DNA of 64,000 nt, from the NCBI GenBank assembly GCA_021018995.1, contig CM037590.1, forward strand, positions 85,406,097-85,470,096, in the 5' to 3' direction. A program made the translations under genes and the position numbers. This document shows positions 34,814-45,029 of the stretch, one piece after another (positions within the stretch are counted from its first letter, which is position 1; each line of letters starts with the position of its first letter). This DNA is from Chloranthus sessilifolius. Lineage: Eukaryota > Streptophyta > Magnoliopsida > Chloranthales > Chloranthaceae. The notes beneath the pieces are model-generated. The model searched no databases. It was not told the origin of the DNA and saw only the letters and a program-made list of their open reading frames with translations.

Positions 34814-36095
34814 TGCCTGCATGAACCTTTGTAACGGCGATTATAACAATCATGCTCTCTCAAAACATTAATACCATGCATTTTGTGTAGGAGCTGATTT
34901 TGAGGTGGTGACCCAAAAACCAATGCTCTAATTCGGTGTCGTTTGTGGTGCGGACTCTGGGATTCATATACTATATAAGCCTTGAAATCTGTGCACATTT
35001 CCGGATCTATACTCCGCAGAACTCGGCGTGCAGGGTAGGGCGGACGCCTATTTCTAGCGGGTAGCTTTAAGTTCAACCACGATGAAACCCGTGCACATTT
35101 CCTGGTCTATGCTCATCGAATCTTTGAGTTCACCCCGATGAAATCCGGTCACTACTTTGAATAAAATTATGGTGATAGTGCCTCGTACCAATTTTTCATC
35201 GGATGTGTTGTGAGATTTTGGGCATATACAATAAGATGGTCAACGGTTTTAGTCACATCGCACGCATCCCAAGCATAACATGTTGTCACTTAGACATTAG
35301 ATTAATTTTTATTTTATTTTTGTGAAACTGACATTGGAGTAACTTAACTCCCAGTTCATTTAATTAAAATACTATAATTGCTCCTCTTGCATTTCTAATA
35401 AAATGGCCTATCGCTATTCTACTTAAACCTAAATGTAGAATGCCACGTGGCATTTTTTAAGTGCAAACTTAACCATTCAGTATTAACTTTGCTATATTTT
35501 GGTCAACCTGAAAGGTCTATCTCAACGGGCGTTTGTGACGGTTAACCGAACCAAATTGTAACTGTTTGGTACGGTTCAAATTGAACCGAAACTCAATCGA
35601 AACAAATCAATTCGGTTTCCCTCAACTAAATTTCAAAAAATCGAAACTGAAAACAAAATAATTGATTTGGTTTGGTTTTGATTTCCGTTTTTTTTATTTT
35701 TTTGAGCTTTTCGAATTGTGTTTTTCAATTTTTTTTTTGTTTTTGTCGGTTTTGTAGACCTTTCTCAACGTTTCAACCACCCAAAACTTAAATTGATCTT
35801 ACTGGGAATCAGTTTCAGTTTTGTGGATTTTGGGTCGGTTTTGATCTAGTTCGGCAGCCTGATTTTTCGTTTGATTTCGATTTTAGTTTCCAAACCGTGG
35901 AATTAGGGTTGTCAATGAGTCTGGTCGAGCCAAAATTTGAGTAGACCCTAACCTTTAAACCCGCAATCCAACCCTGATCCGACCTTACCTTCGGGTTGCA
36001 CCAAGTCGGGCCGCCTTGAGTCAAGCTTTTAATATGGCTTTCATTCGTGAAAATAGAAAAAATTACATCTATAAAAAGGGCATATCCCTTCCACG
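34814..36095. other. Intergenic repeat debris, no gene seen
   Basis: It contains GAACCGAA-type words (35540-35890) and, from about 35905, TAGGGTTGTCAATGAGTC with CCGACC/GGGTTG words, the look of hAT-related MITE termini; ends not defined. The minus frame at 34762-35076 shows no domain I recognise. Confidence 0.35.
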
Positions 36096-37013
36096 ATTCA
36101 CTACAAATTTTGTCTCTTACCGGCGATTAAAAATCGCCGTTGAAAAGTGAGCATCTGCCGCTAAATAATTTGCCGGCGTCCACCAATCTCTGTATTAATA
36201 TGTGTTGCTCTGTTTATTCGTACTTTTCTTCATGGACTTTAATTAAATTATTCTTTTCTTTTGCTCTGCTGCTATAACAATATTTCCATGCTGCATTTTT
36301 ATCATCATCTTACTTAAGGAAAAAAAAAACTGCTTTTTTATAAATTAATTTTTTTTTTGCAATAACAGCTGGACACCATAATAACAGGTCGATTATTATA
36401 CATATAATCTGCTATTATAGCTTCGGACGATTGTTAAAAAATTAAAAAACTTAAAAAATTAAAAAATTCTGAGGCAAACTACTTATAAATTAAAAAAATT
36501 ACTTTTTCTTGAGGCAAACTACTTACAAATTAAAAAATTAAAAAATTCTGTAAAAGTTTATTAAACGTGTACCACAGGTAATGTCGACAAAAGCGTTGGC
36601 AGGTACGTGTGCAGAAACAATGTTGTTGGCGGTAGGAACGCGAGGGAACTGAGGAGTCGAAATCAATATCTTTGAACTGAAGAGTCGTAATTATAGCTGC
36701 TATGATTTTCAAGCTTAATTAGATGATGAACCAATAATACGGACGCCTTAAATCATCACCTGAGAACCAAAATCTAGGTTAGAATCAGCTCATATTTAAG
36801 CTTGTAAAAGAGATATGAGGATAATATGAAGCAAGGTGCAATTATTAAAATAAAAAAGATCTGAGCATAGTATTAAATTGACGAAATGGAGTAAAATTTT
36901 GTTAATTGTCTAAGATCATACCTACATTTAAATGAAAAATTATTAAAATAAAAAATCAAAGTTAGAAAACTGAAATTGAGCTAGATTCAGTTCTCATACT
37001 TACGTTTGTTGAT

Positions 37014-37262
37014 GGATTCGAAGCGCGAGAGGGATTTAGGATTGAGCGAGAGGATGTGGTGAGTGCGAGAGGGATCTAGACCCACAACCTGATCGAGAAC
37101 GAGAGTGATTTAGGATTTGAATGATAGCGAGAGGAATTTGAGCGAGAGGGATTTAGGGTTTGAGTGAGGATTTGCGTGAGAGCATGGGTGGTGAGAGAGG
37201 GATTTACGGTTCGAGTTAGGATTTGCGCGAGAGACGACGGCCAGCGAGGAATAGGGTTGAGC
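37014..37262. repeat. Subterminal GCGAGAGGGATTTAGG motif cluster
   Basis: About nine exact or degenerate copies occur in 250 bp, in the same orientation, about 230-470 bp from the right end of the CACTA element. In CACTA elements such subterminal repeats are known transposase-binding sites; that role here is inferred. Confidence 0.7.
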
Positions 37263-37268
37263 GTCGAG

Positions 37269-37371
<103 letters not shown>

Positions 37372-37513
37372 CAATTGAGTGGGTCGTAGGCGTTGGGTTG
37401 GGTTTCATATGCCAAGAAATGCTGGCGGTGTTTTAGTAACCGCCATAAACTGCAGTTGGGAAAAATGCCTTTTTTTGTAGTGATTGTATCATATATGCCA
37501 GCTGCCATGGTAG

Positions 37514-37773
37514 CATGGATCAAAATATCGTCTGATACCGATACTTATCGGTTTTGGACCATAACGATACGGTAAAATGGCTTTTTATCGCCCCCCTTAA
37601 AAAACAGTCAAATTATCGTTCAATGTATCGTTCGATAATTTCAAATCATCGATTTTGATGTTTTTTTTTTTTTTTTTTTTTTGATAAATAACCGGAAAGT
37701 ATCATTCGGAACCGATATGTATCGGTTTTGGGGTTGGACGATACATATCGAAAAACAAAGATTTTGATCCTTG
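37514..37773. mobile_element. hAT-type MITE with 8-bp TSD
   Basis: The terminus CATGGATCAAAAT pairs with inverted CAAGGATCAAAAT. The duplication CATGGTAG is exact at 37506-37513 and 37774-37781. The interior has GATACGTATCGG-like words and a T-run. The 8-bp duplication and short TIR point to the hAT superfamily. Confidence 0.88.
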
Positions 37774-37781
37774 CATGGTAG

Positions 37782-38452
37782 TCTTATAGTGAACACCAAC
37801 CATCACAACTATTAACATAACCGGAACAGCTCTCTGAACCAATTTCCACGCGAAGGTCTTAGACTTTGCGTATCCCACACCCACCTCCATTTTCTATCTT
37901 CGAGGTGAATATTTTGGACTCCATTCCAAGCTGATTTTGATGAAAAGCCTCCTGAGCTTGTAGATTGCCCATAATGACCCAGATTTTCTTCAATATTTTT
38001 ATTGGTGTTAGATGTGTTTTGCACTATACTTGGTGGTAGTGCTTAACACTGGAACCCACCCTATTTTGGAAAACCTTATTTAAGTAGGTAACCCTATTAT
38101 CTTTTCTTATTATAAATCTTTTTAAGAAACCCTATCCGTCTCTCATTCTTTTCTTCTCTTCTTCTTAAGAAATCCTAGCCCTCACAACCTTTCTTTTTCA
38201 ACCCATCTCTTCTCAAAATCTCAAATCTCTTCCCTCAAACATTTTGCCTGTTCTTCCACAAGAACCACCATAATCTATTTCCACTATTAAAATCAAGGAG
38301 GAAGAAGGAGAAATCTTAGATGGGTCATTGCGTTGGATGTCGATCTTTTCAATCTAATTGCCGTAGATCATTCGATCACGCCTCAAGAGGTGAGTATCCA
38401 TCAATTTATTTTATTCTTCTCAAATCCAGTGGTGCATGGTACGTTTGATTGC
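37782..38452 (+). other. Non-coding region with leader-like plus-strand segment
   Basis: From about 38090 a TTATTATAAATC motif is followed by a pyrimidine-rich leader (CTCATTCTTTTCTTCTC and similar) and by a good splice donor, CAAGAG|GTGAGT near 38390. No exon follows on this strand; the sequence runs into the end of the antisense gene at 38453. Probably a decayed element promoter. Confidence 0.35.
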
Positions 38453-39964
38453 CTATCGACAGGATAAATAAATGAACCCTATCTTATTATTGTTACATAA
38501 ATTGCTATCAATGCGAAAACCATCCTCCTGGACATTTCGCTCGGTCAACCAACGACCATGCAAGCTCTTGTACCTCTTCCGAGAAGCATCAGTAGCTCCA
38601 AGGGCAACACTCAAAGATCCTTTTAGACGAAGGACCTCGCTCTCTGCTATCCCTGCTCTAACTTTCTCTTGTGCTAAAAGCTTGTGCAAGACCCTCTTCT
38701 CATCGGTTAACAACTCAATGTAGGCTCGGAGTGCCATCTCCTTCTTCGGCCAAGGGCCTCCCATGTCAATACTCTCCACCTGATCCAAATAATCAGCAGC
38801 AGGCTGCTCAGCCAATAGCCAAGCCTCATACTCAGGGGAAGACTGAACTGAATCTCCTTGCTCCATATCACACATCAGGGTCGACTGACGCGTCTCCTAA
38901 AGAGCAGCGATCCGATCCATATCTCCAGAGGACCCCCTAGAAAAGATCAAGTCACATAGAGGGGGTTTTGCCTCGTAAGGCACCTGCTGAGAGCAACTGA
39001 ACTGACGTAACACTCGAAATGGGAAATAGAAGGTGCTGCCAGTCAATCCTAGAAGGGTGATGCCCTCATGATCTCTAGAACGAACTATTGGGAAGGTCCG
39101 GTCTAACTAAGGAAGCCTCCATATCAGCTCGGCGTCTGTCAACCAAAGCTTCAAAGCTGACGAATCGCCCTGCGTAAGCAAGTGACACCTACCCGAAAAG
39201 CATCGAGCGGCCTCACCTCGGGCAATATAAAAGCGTGGCAAGATAGTGAGATGCTCACTTAACCTGCCCTGAAGCAGTAAAGGACATCTCCTGAGGCTCT
39301 CCACCTTACCCAGAGCAAATGCATCAAGGCATCGGTATAGTTCGGCAAGGATTAGGTGCATCACTGATCAACCCTCTACCAACTCGATCAAAACGTCATA
39401 AAGAGCTAGAGAGAAGCTCTCTCCCCCAGTGAAGAAAAGGACTTCCGAAATGAGACTAAGAGCAAAGACTTTCACATTGAAGATATTCCTAATCGACAAT
39501 TTTCAAAGACTTTCATTACCGAAAAGTTATTTGAGGAATTTGATTGAACACCTTGTGGGCCCCCCAATGTGACTTTTCTCATACTCAAATTTCTTTAAAC
39601 TGAGGGTAAGGTGAAAGGATTTAGAGTAGCCTGACTTCGGAGTAACTCTTGTGAGGCCTCTGTGAAGCTTCAAGTCGGAAAAATTGGATAGCTCCTCAAG
39701 AGTGGGAGTTAGCTCCCGCTTCCCAAAATGGAACACATGGGCGTTTATGTCCGAAAGCGAGGTGGCCGCGTGAAGTAGGTCCCACCGTAGAGGAACCTCG
39801 AGGAAGAGGGGAAGATGTGATAGCCCAAGCCGCTCAAGTTCGACTAGCTCACTCTCATTCAAGCTCCCAAGCCAACTTTTGGGAAAATTAGGCCCCAGGC
39901 CCAAAGAAAGGGGTAAATTAGTTCAAAGCCCTCCATGTAAGGGAGGATTGGAAAGCGGGTCCAT
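38453..39964 (-). pseudogene. DUF7745-like transposon-associated protein, nonsense-mutated
   Basis: One reading frame of 504 codons runs from an ATG (39964, MDPLSNPP) to 38453 with no frameshift but six internal stops: TGA 39925, TAA 39529, TGA 39505, TGA 39370, TAG 39109 and TAG 38899 (first base, minus strand). Each can arise by one C-to-T or G-to-A change. Recognisable stretches are LPLFLEVPLRWDLLHAA, HVFHFGKRELTPTLEEL, MHLILAELYRCLDA, RRCPLLLQGRLSEHL and a C-terminal coiled coil (ALRAYIELLTDEKRVLHKLL onwards). This order matches a plant protein family, called DUF7745 in domain databases, that is common in transposon-rich DNA and has no proven biochemical role. The assignment is from memory of the family pattern. 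It lies downstream of, and parallel to, the plant-mobile-domain gene. Confidence 0.7.
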
Positions 39965-40100
39965 AGACGTACAAAGATCTTTCAAGGATATAAAATTCAA
40001 TGTATATTGATGGACCTACCCTTAGGAAAGCAAGGAGAGGAAAAATCAGTCAAAAAGGCCAAGTTACAAAGAAAAGAGGAAGAATTTAGACTGTCTCGGG

Positions 40101-40110
40101 CATATAAGGC
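40101..40110 (-). promoter_or_regulatory. TATA-like box of the DUF7745-like unit
   Basis: Minus-strand GCCTTATATG, about 140 bp upstream of the ATG and about 25 bp downstream of the palindrome pair. Confidence 0.35.
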
Positions 40111-40133
40111 CCCACAGATCCCCAGGCTAAACC

Positions 40134-40203
40134 TGGCGCAACTATTAGTTGCGCTAGTACAAATGTCCCCAATTTAAGCCTGGCGTAACTAATAGTTGCG
40201 CCA
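40134..40203. promoter_or_regulatory. Palindrome pair, AACTAATAGTT type, copies 1-2
   Basis: Copy 1 (40134-40156) has arms TGGCGCAACTA and TAGTTGCGCTA around a central T. Copy 2 (40181-40203) has arms TGGCGTAACTA and TAGTTGCGCCA around A. The starts are 47 bp apart. They lie 170-240 bp upstream of the DUF7745-like ATG. Confidence 0.85.
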
Positions 40204-40336
40204 GCACAAATCTCCCCCTCCATGCCATTGTTCTGAGTTTTTTTGGGATTTTTGTGGGCCTTTGCTGGCCCCCTTTACTAGTCAGCCTATTCACCTGTTT
40301 TATGCTTTAAAGAACATTCACAAACATAAAGAACAC

Positions 40337-42720
40337 CTAACATTTGAAATCATTTGACTCTTTGTGCAGGTGGAAACCCGCACCAAGGCATGTGGCCTCA
40401 AGGGTCATTTTTTGCGAGCAACCACCAAAACCATCCTGCAGGCAGTCAGATGTATGCAAGGGAGGGATAACAGGCAATGAAAGGAATAGCATCAAATATC
40501 TCCAAGCAAAAAAATTATATAAACTAGGGCCTAATCCTTGTTGGTGACCTTCAACTTGTTTCGCCGACGTGAGCAGCTTTGGAAGGTCCGCATGTCTCCT
40601 ACACGGGACCACGCCTGCGAAATCCGGTTGAGCAAAGAGCTCAACTCCTTGGTGCGTGCACACAGCAGGTTATTGTCAAAGTCAGAGATCAAGATCAATT
40701 AAGGAACAAAGGATAGTAGAACCAATAAGCAGAGCAGCAAGATACTCACCACCCCCATGTCCCGAAGCTCTATGATGTTACGGTAATACACCGCATGCTC
40801 CATAGCCGAGTCGAAGTTCTACATTCAGAGGGATAGGATGTTAGTTACCAGGGCAATTACAAGACTAGTAATAAATGCATGCATTGATCAAAGGAGCCAA
40901 GACAAGGGAAGAATGGTTGTAAGAGGGCTTACCCCTGGAATCACCTCCGGAAGAGGAACTTGGGCCGCTTCATCGGAGATGCGCGCCTGCTTATCCACAT
41001 CGGCACACATGCCCGAGAGAAAGCTATCGTCCAGGCGTCGGAAGGTCCCATAAACCATAGGTAGACCACCACCAAGGGCACCCGCATGAGAAGTACCCGA
41101 CAGACCAGCTCCTGAAGAACCCTCACCCGAGGGACCTGCAACGGAAGGGCCAGCACCTGAAGGGCCAGCACTTGAAGGACCTTCCCCTGAAGTATCAGCG
41201 GTACCCGCCGCTGCCCCACCTTCATCATCCGAGTCATCTCTTTGAGCAAACTATGAACAAAATAGAAATTCGCTCAGTAGGAACAAACGCTGAATTAAAA
41301 CAAAGGAGACTAATCTAAAAAAGGGAAAAAAGAATTACTTGAGCATGTAGGCCACCGAATGTAAGGAAGTTGGTGCTAGGAACGAAGCGTAACAGGATGA
41401 ACCAATACGGCAGGCACTCGTACCATATATGATAATCCTCGGGCACAAGAAGGGCATTGATAGGGAACTCATTATGGAGGAAGGCCGCAGTGAGCTCTTC
41501 AATGCTACCGACGGGATCCAAAACATCTGTGGGCGGGTCCATGGGTATGGCATGATAGCCCTAGTACTGGTGCACCACCCGCTCCGCTAGATAGTAGGCC
41601 TGGGCCCATGCCCCGTAGAAGAAAACAATGCGGCAGTTGTTGAATAGGTGTGATGGACCTACGGTTGCCCGGTCCCAGAAAATGGAGGTGAGGTATGGGT
41701 CGTGAAGGATCTGACCAAAGGTGACTAATCAGTTAGACATGCAGCATAATAAATCAAGGACGATTTCCAAACTGGAATAAACAAAATTGAAAAGGGCATT
41801 ACCTGCTCAGGGACCATCAAGTCGAGTTGGGACCTCAGGCCCATCTCTAGGTGCTTCATGCCCGTGTTGCAATGCTGGGCTTGGTTCCAGTTGCTAAGGA
41901 GGGGGTAGGTATATGCATCAATATAGAGAAGCGGACGCCGAGGATGAAAGTGATGGTACCCCCCTGAGAAGATCAGTGCACAAAAGAACAAGTCAGTAGC
42001 ATAAAAGACCATTCAAGTAAAACTGACGAAAGCAAAAGAGTTAGGGATTACCTCCAATGCCACCCAAAAGTCGTCAACAGACCTGATGGATTCTCGGGCC
42101 ACGCCATACATCAACCACACGTACCCGGCCCCGCCCTAGTCGTACCTATGGACATCAAGCCAGTTGTCCACAGTACTTAGCAACACCAGGCTAACTCGAC
42201 CGCCACTCGCATTGGTAAAGAGGGTCTTACCCAGCAGGAGCAGGAGAGTGATACAGGCCAAGATGATCGCCCGCTCAGGCGTAATGTAAAGCACCCTATC
42301 TGGCTGGCCCAGATCTACCAACTCATCAGCCGTATAGAGCCTGGATAGCCACCCCATCTTAACCTCGGTGCCATGCATCTACCCATGAGGGGGATACGCC
42401 CCTACCAATTGGATGATGTCCTCTTTGCTTGACACAGTGAGATTGGCTATCATTATGCCCTCGACCCTGATGCTAGTAATCATTGCCCAATCTATGGGCG
42501 TCAGCGCCATCTCGGCATAGGGCATGTGGAAGGTCATGGTCTTAGGGTGGAACCGCTCTATCAATGCCTTCAGGTACGTGGCATTGGCCCTCATAGGGGG
42601 GCAAGACAGGAACTCCCCAAAGTCTACTTGCCCCAGTAGAAACTTCACCACAGGGGGAACGTAGCAATAGAAATCATGGAAATAAAGCCAACCCCCGCGG
42701 AACACGATAGGGAGTAGGTC
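40337..42720 (-). pseudogene. Plant mobile domain (PMD) gene, exons 2 onward, nonsense-mutated
   Basis: Spliced minus-strand gene. Exons with good GT/AG borders and matching phase: 42720-42052, 41963-41803, 41710-41339, 41250-40933 and 40818-40750; less certain ones lie at about 40635-40553 and 40443-40337. The first two carry the plant mobile domain pattern: ALIERFHPKTMTFHMPYAEM, LTPIDWAMI, LGKTLFTNASGGRVSL and WLMYGVARES. PMD (PF10536) proteins occur both in transposons and as host genes linked to silencing. Exon 5 encodes an acidic start and an Ala/Gly/Pro/Ser linker of GPSGAG repeats. TAG stops interrupt at 42381, 42138 and 41563 (first base), the second where the family has a conserved Trp. 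No frameshift was found. The first exon is cut off by a retrotransposon (see 54651-54789). Confidence 0.75.
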
Positions 42721-42804
42721 CTACGTCAGAAAAGAAAAATGCATCAGATCATGGAAATAAAGCAAAGTTGCGCAAAGAAAGGAAGAACTAAACCTATCTT
42801 TTAC

Positions 42805-42856
42805 CTTGCCTGCTATACCGAAATTCGAGATATGAATATACTATTAGTGAAGGAGG
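42805..42856 (-). pseudogene. PMD gene exon 1, 3' part, left of the insertion
   Basis: The frame from 54789-54651 continues here across the insertion site without shift (CTC C|TT CAC), up to a donor GGCAAG|GTAAAAG at 42805. The intron then leads to TTTTCTTTTCTGACGTAG|GAC at 42720. Two adjacent stops (TAA TAG) just left of the junction would be CAA CAG before C-to-T change. Positions 42852-42856 (GGAGG) are the target duplication. Confidence 0.65.
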
Positions 42857-44678
42857 TGTTAAGTAGTGAAAAATACCATTTTTTACCCCTAAACATGAGC
42901 TTTGAAAGACCCTTGAGAAGACTAAATAAGTGCTTTAGTGTGCATTTTACAGCTAACCAATTAGACAGGTCCAAGTCCGAAAAGCATCCTAAAATGATCA
43001 AAAAGCTGACAACTCATGTCAAGCTGAAAGATGGATTGAAGAAACAGCCTCAGCAATGGCTAAAGAGGGTCTAAAAGAGCAGACAAAGACCTGAAAAAAG
43101 AGAGAGAGCCATTCGCAAAGAAGAATGGGAGCCTAGAGTCCAATTCGCAGAGAACTTTTACTATTCGCAAAGAAACCTTGAACTTTGCGAAAAGAAGAAA
43201 ACACTCCTCGAATAGAAGATTTACCTCTGCGAAAAGAAGAGAAGTCCTTTGCGAAAAGATCTCCTGAAGCCAAAATGCTTTGCGAAAAGAACTTCTGCTT
43301 TGCGAAAAGAACTTCTGCTTTGCGAAAAGAACTTCTGGAGCCAAATTACTTTGCGAAAAGACCCTTAAACTCTGCGAAATGGCATCTTTGAGGATTCTGA
43401 CCACTTTGAAGGGCATTTCGATAAACTCTGCAGCGCCCCAATGTAATTAAAGCCGGAGACATTAGGAAGATTCCAAGCACAAACCAAAGGCATATTCCGC
43501 GTGAAAACCCAAAGATGAAATCACTTGGCGGGAACTTCTAGAAGCTCAAACAAACTTTTGAATTCCCATAATGTAATTGATGCTTCTAACGCGATTGGTG
43601 AACGGATCGAGCATTTTCATTGGCGAAACAGTCTGGATCCCGTGCTCAAGACCATTGGGCAATCCAGATCGAGCACTTCGATTGGTCAATTCGCCTTATG
43701 CAGGATAGAGAAGCTATAAATTGAGAAGACATTTGCCCAATTGGGGCATCCAGTTTTGAGTTTTCATCTCTGTTTCCCTCCTTCCGGTCGGATAGTCTAT
43801 CTGTACCTTGTAATTTCTTCCTCTGTTTTGCTTTTGAGAGTTCTTTGAGAGTGCTTTTGTAACTCCAAAGAGATCGGATTCAAGGCGCTAGTCGAGGGCT
43901 TTCTAAAGCCGTGCTCTGTAATTGTAGATTGAATTTAAAAGGTTCAGAAGCTGTTTTCTCCATTGGATTCATGTCAAGGGTTCTTATTGATCACCTTAGT
44001 GCATTAGACTCCTTTAGATTCACTACTTTGCATGCAATTTCCCTTGATTCATTACCCCTGTACGAATTAGTGTTGGTAACCTAGTTACATGACACTTGCG
44101 ATGATGTTCATGTTACGAATTGAGGATAGGTCAACAACTATTGGATGATCATGACCATTTAAGTGGACGGATCATAACCATAAGTCTAAACCCCTTCCTT
44201 AATTCAGATTTATTTCTCTTACATCTGTCTTTGGTAGCGGATGAAGATTGAATCAACTCTGTTTAGTTGCAGATTCTCCATTAAAATTCAAAGGCGAAAT
44301 CACAGAAAGTTATTATTTCTCCATTTGATTTATTTTAATCACTTCCCCAACTTGAATCTGGATCAGTTAGTTAGTTCTTTTCTTTATTTGCTTTTAGTTA
44401 AATGTGACACAATCCAACACTCTCTTTTATCTATTCTTTATTTAGATAATTATAGAGCCAGATCTGGTAGCACAGATCTGGAGGTTTATCTCTCAGTTTA
44501 GACAAACTTCTCTGTGGACGATCTTGAAATACTTACTTTTAAAACTTGCTACAATTGGCCCTGATCTTGCAGGCCAGTGTTAGCCCCAATGTGCTGATAT
44601 CCCTTTAATTCTTTAATTCTTTAATTCTTTAATTCTTTAATTTTTGCACACAATTATGGCACACTTTGGGCGACAACA
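42857..44678 (+). repeat. Athila-like 5' LTR
   Basis: TGTTAAGTAG...CGACAACA, 1822 bp, flanked on the left by the target duplication GGAGG (42852-42856). U3 carries an array of TTTGCGAA/TTCGCAAA words (43120-43380), then several ATTGG motifs (43580-43690) and a TATA box CTATAAATTG (43714). U5 ends in TTTAATTC repeats. Its last 438 bp (44241-44678) are identical to the partner LTR while the rest differs often by small indels. Confidence 0.95.
43120..43380. repeat. U3 array of TTTGCGAAAAGAACTTCTGC units
   Basis: The core TTTGCGAA or its complement TTCGCAAA occurs about ten times. Three near-perfect 20-bp units lie in tandem at about 43275-43338. Words at the left end are in the opposite orientation to those at the right, giving an overall inverted arrangement. 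Confidence 0.85.
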
Positions 44679-44684
44679 AGTTTT

Positions 44685-44701
44685 TGGCGTCGTTGCCGGG
44701 G
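44685..44701 (+). other. Primer-binding site, tRNA-Asp type
   Basis: TGGCGTCGTTGCCGGGG, complementary to the 3' end of plant tRNA-Asp with one mismatch, six bases after the LTR. Confidence 0.9.
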
Positions 44702-45029
44702 AAGTTTGTTCTAAAATAGATAAACCTATGTTTATTTTCATTTATTTTAATTTTTGCTTTAAACCTGCACTTTGCATTCCAAGTGCTTGATTAAATGTCT
44801 CTGAGTTTGTATAGAAAACTGCTTTCTATGCAGAATTTTTTTTTTATTTTTCTGAGTTTTTATTCTTTGCCTTCTAGTTATTTGAATAAATGCTGCTGCC
44901 ACTCTTTTATCTTTTTGTCAAATTTGTTATTAATTTTGTTGTTATTTTTATGCAGCGTACAGCTGTGTAAAAGGAAAGGAAAGTTCTTAAATAGACAGGT
45001 TTGCTGTACCAAACTCTCTCTGAGTTGTA

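Noticed and set aside
44795-45000. Hydrophobic frame after the primer site as a membrane or signal sequence
   Set aside because: It is T-rich leader ahead of gag; hydrophobicity follows from base composition.
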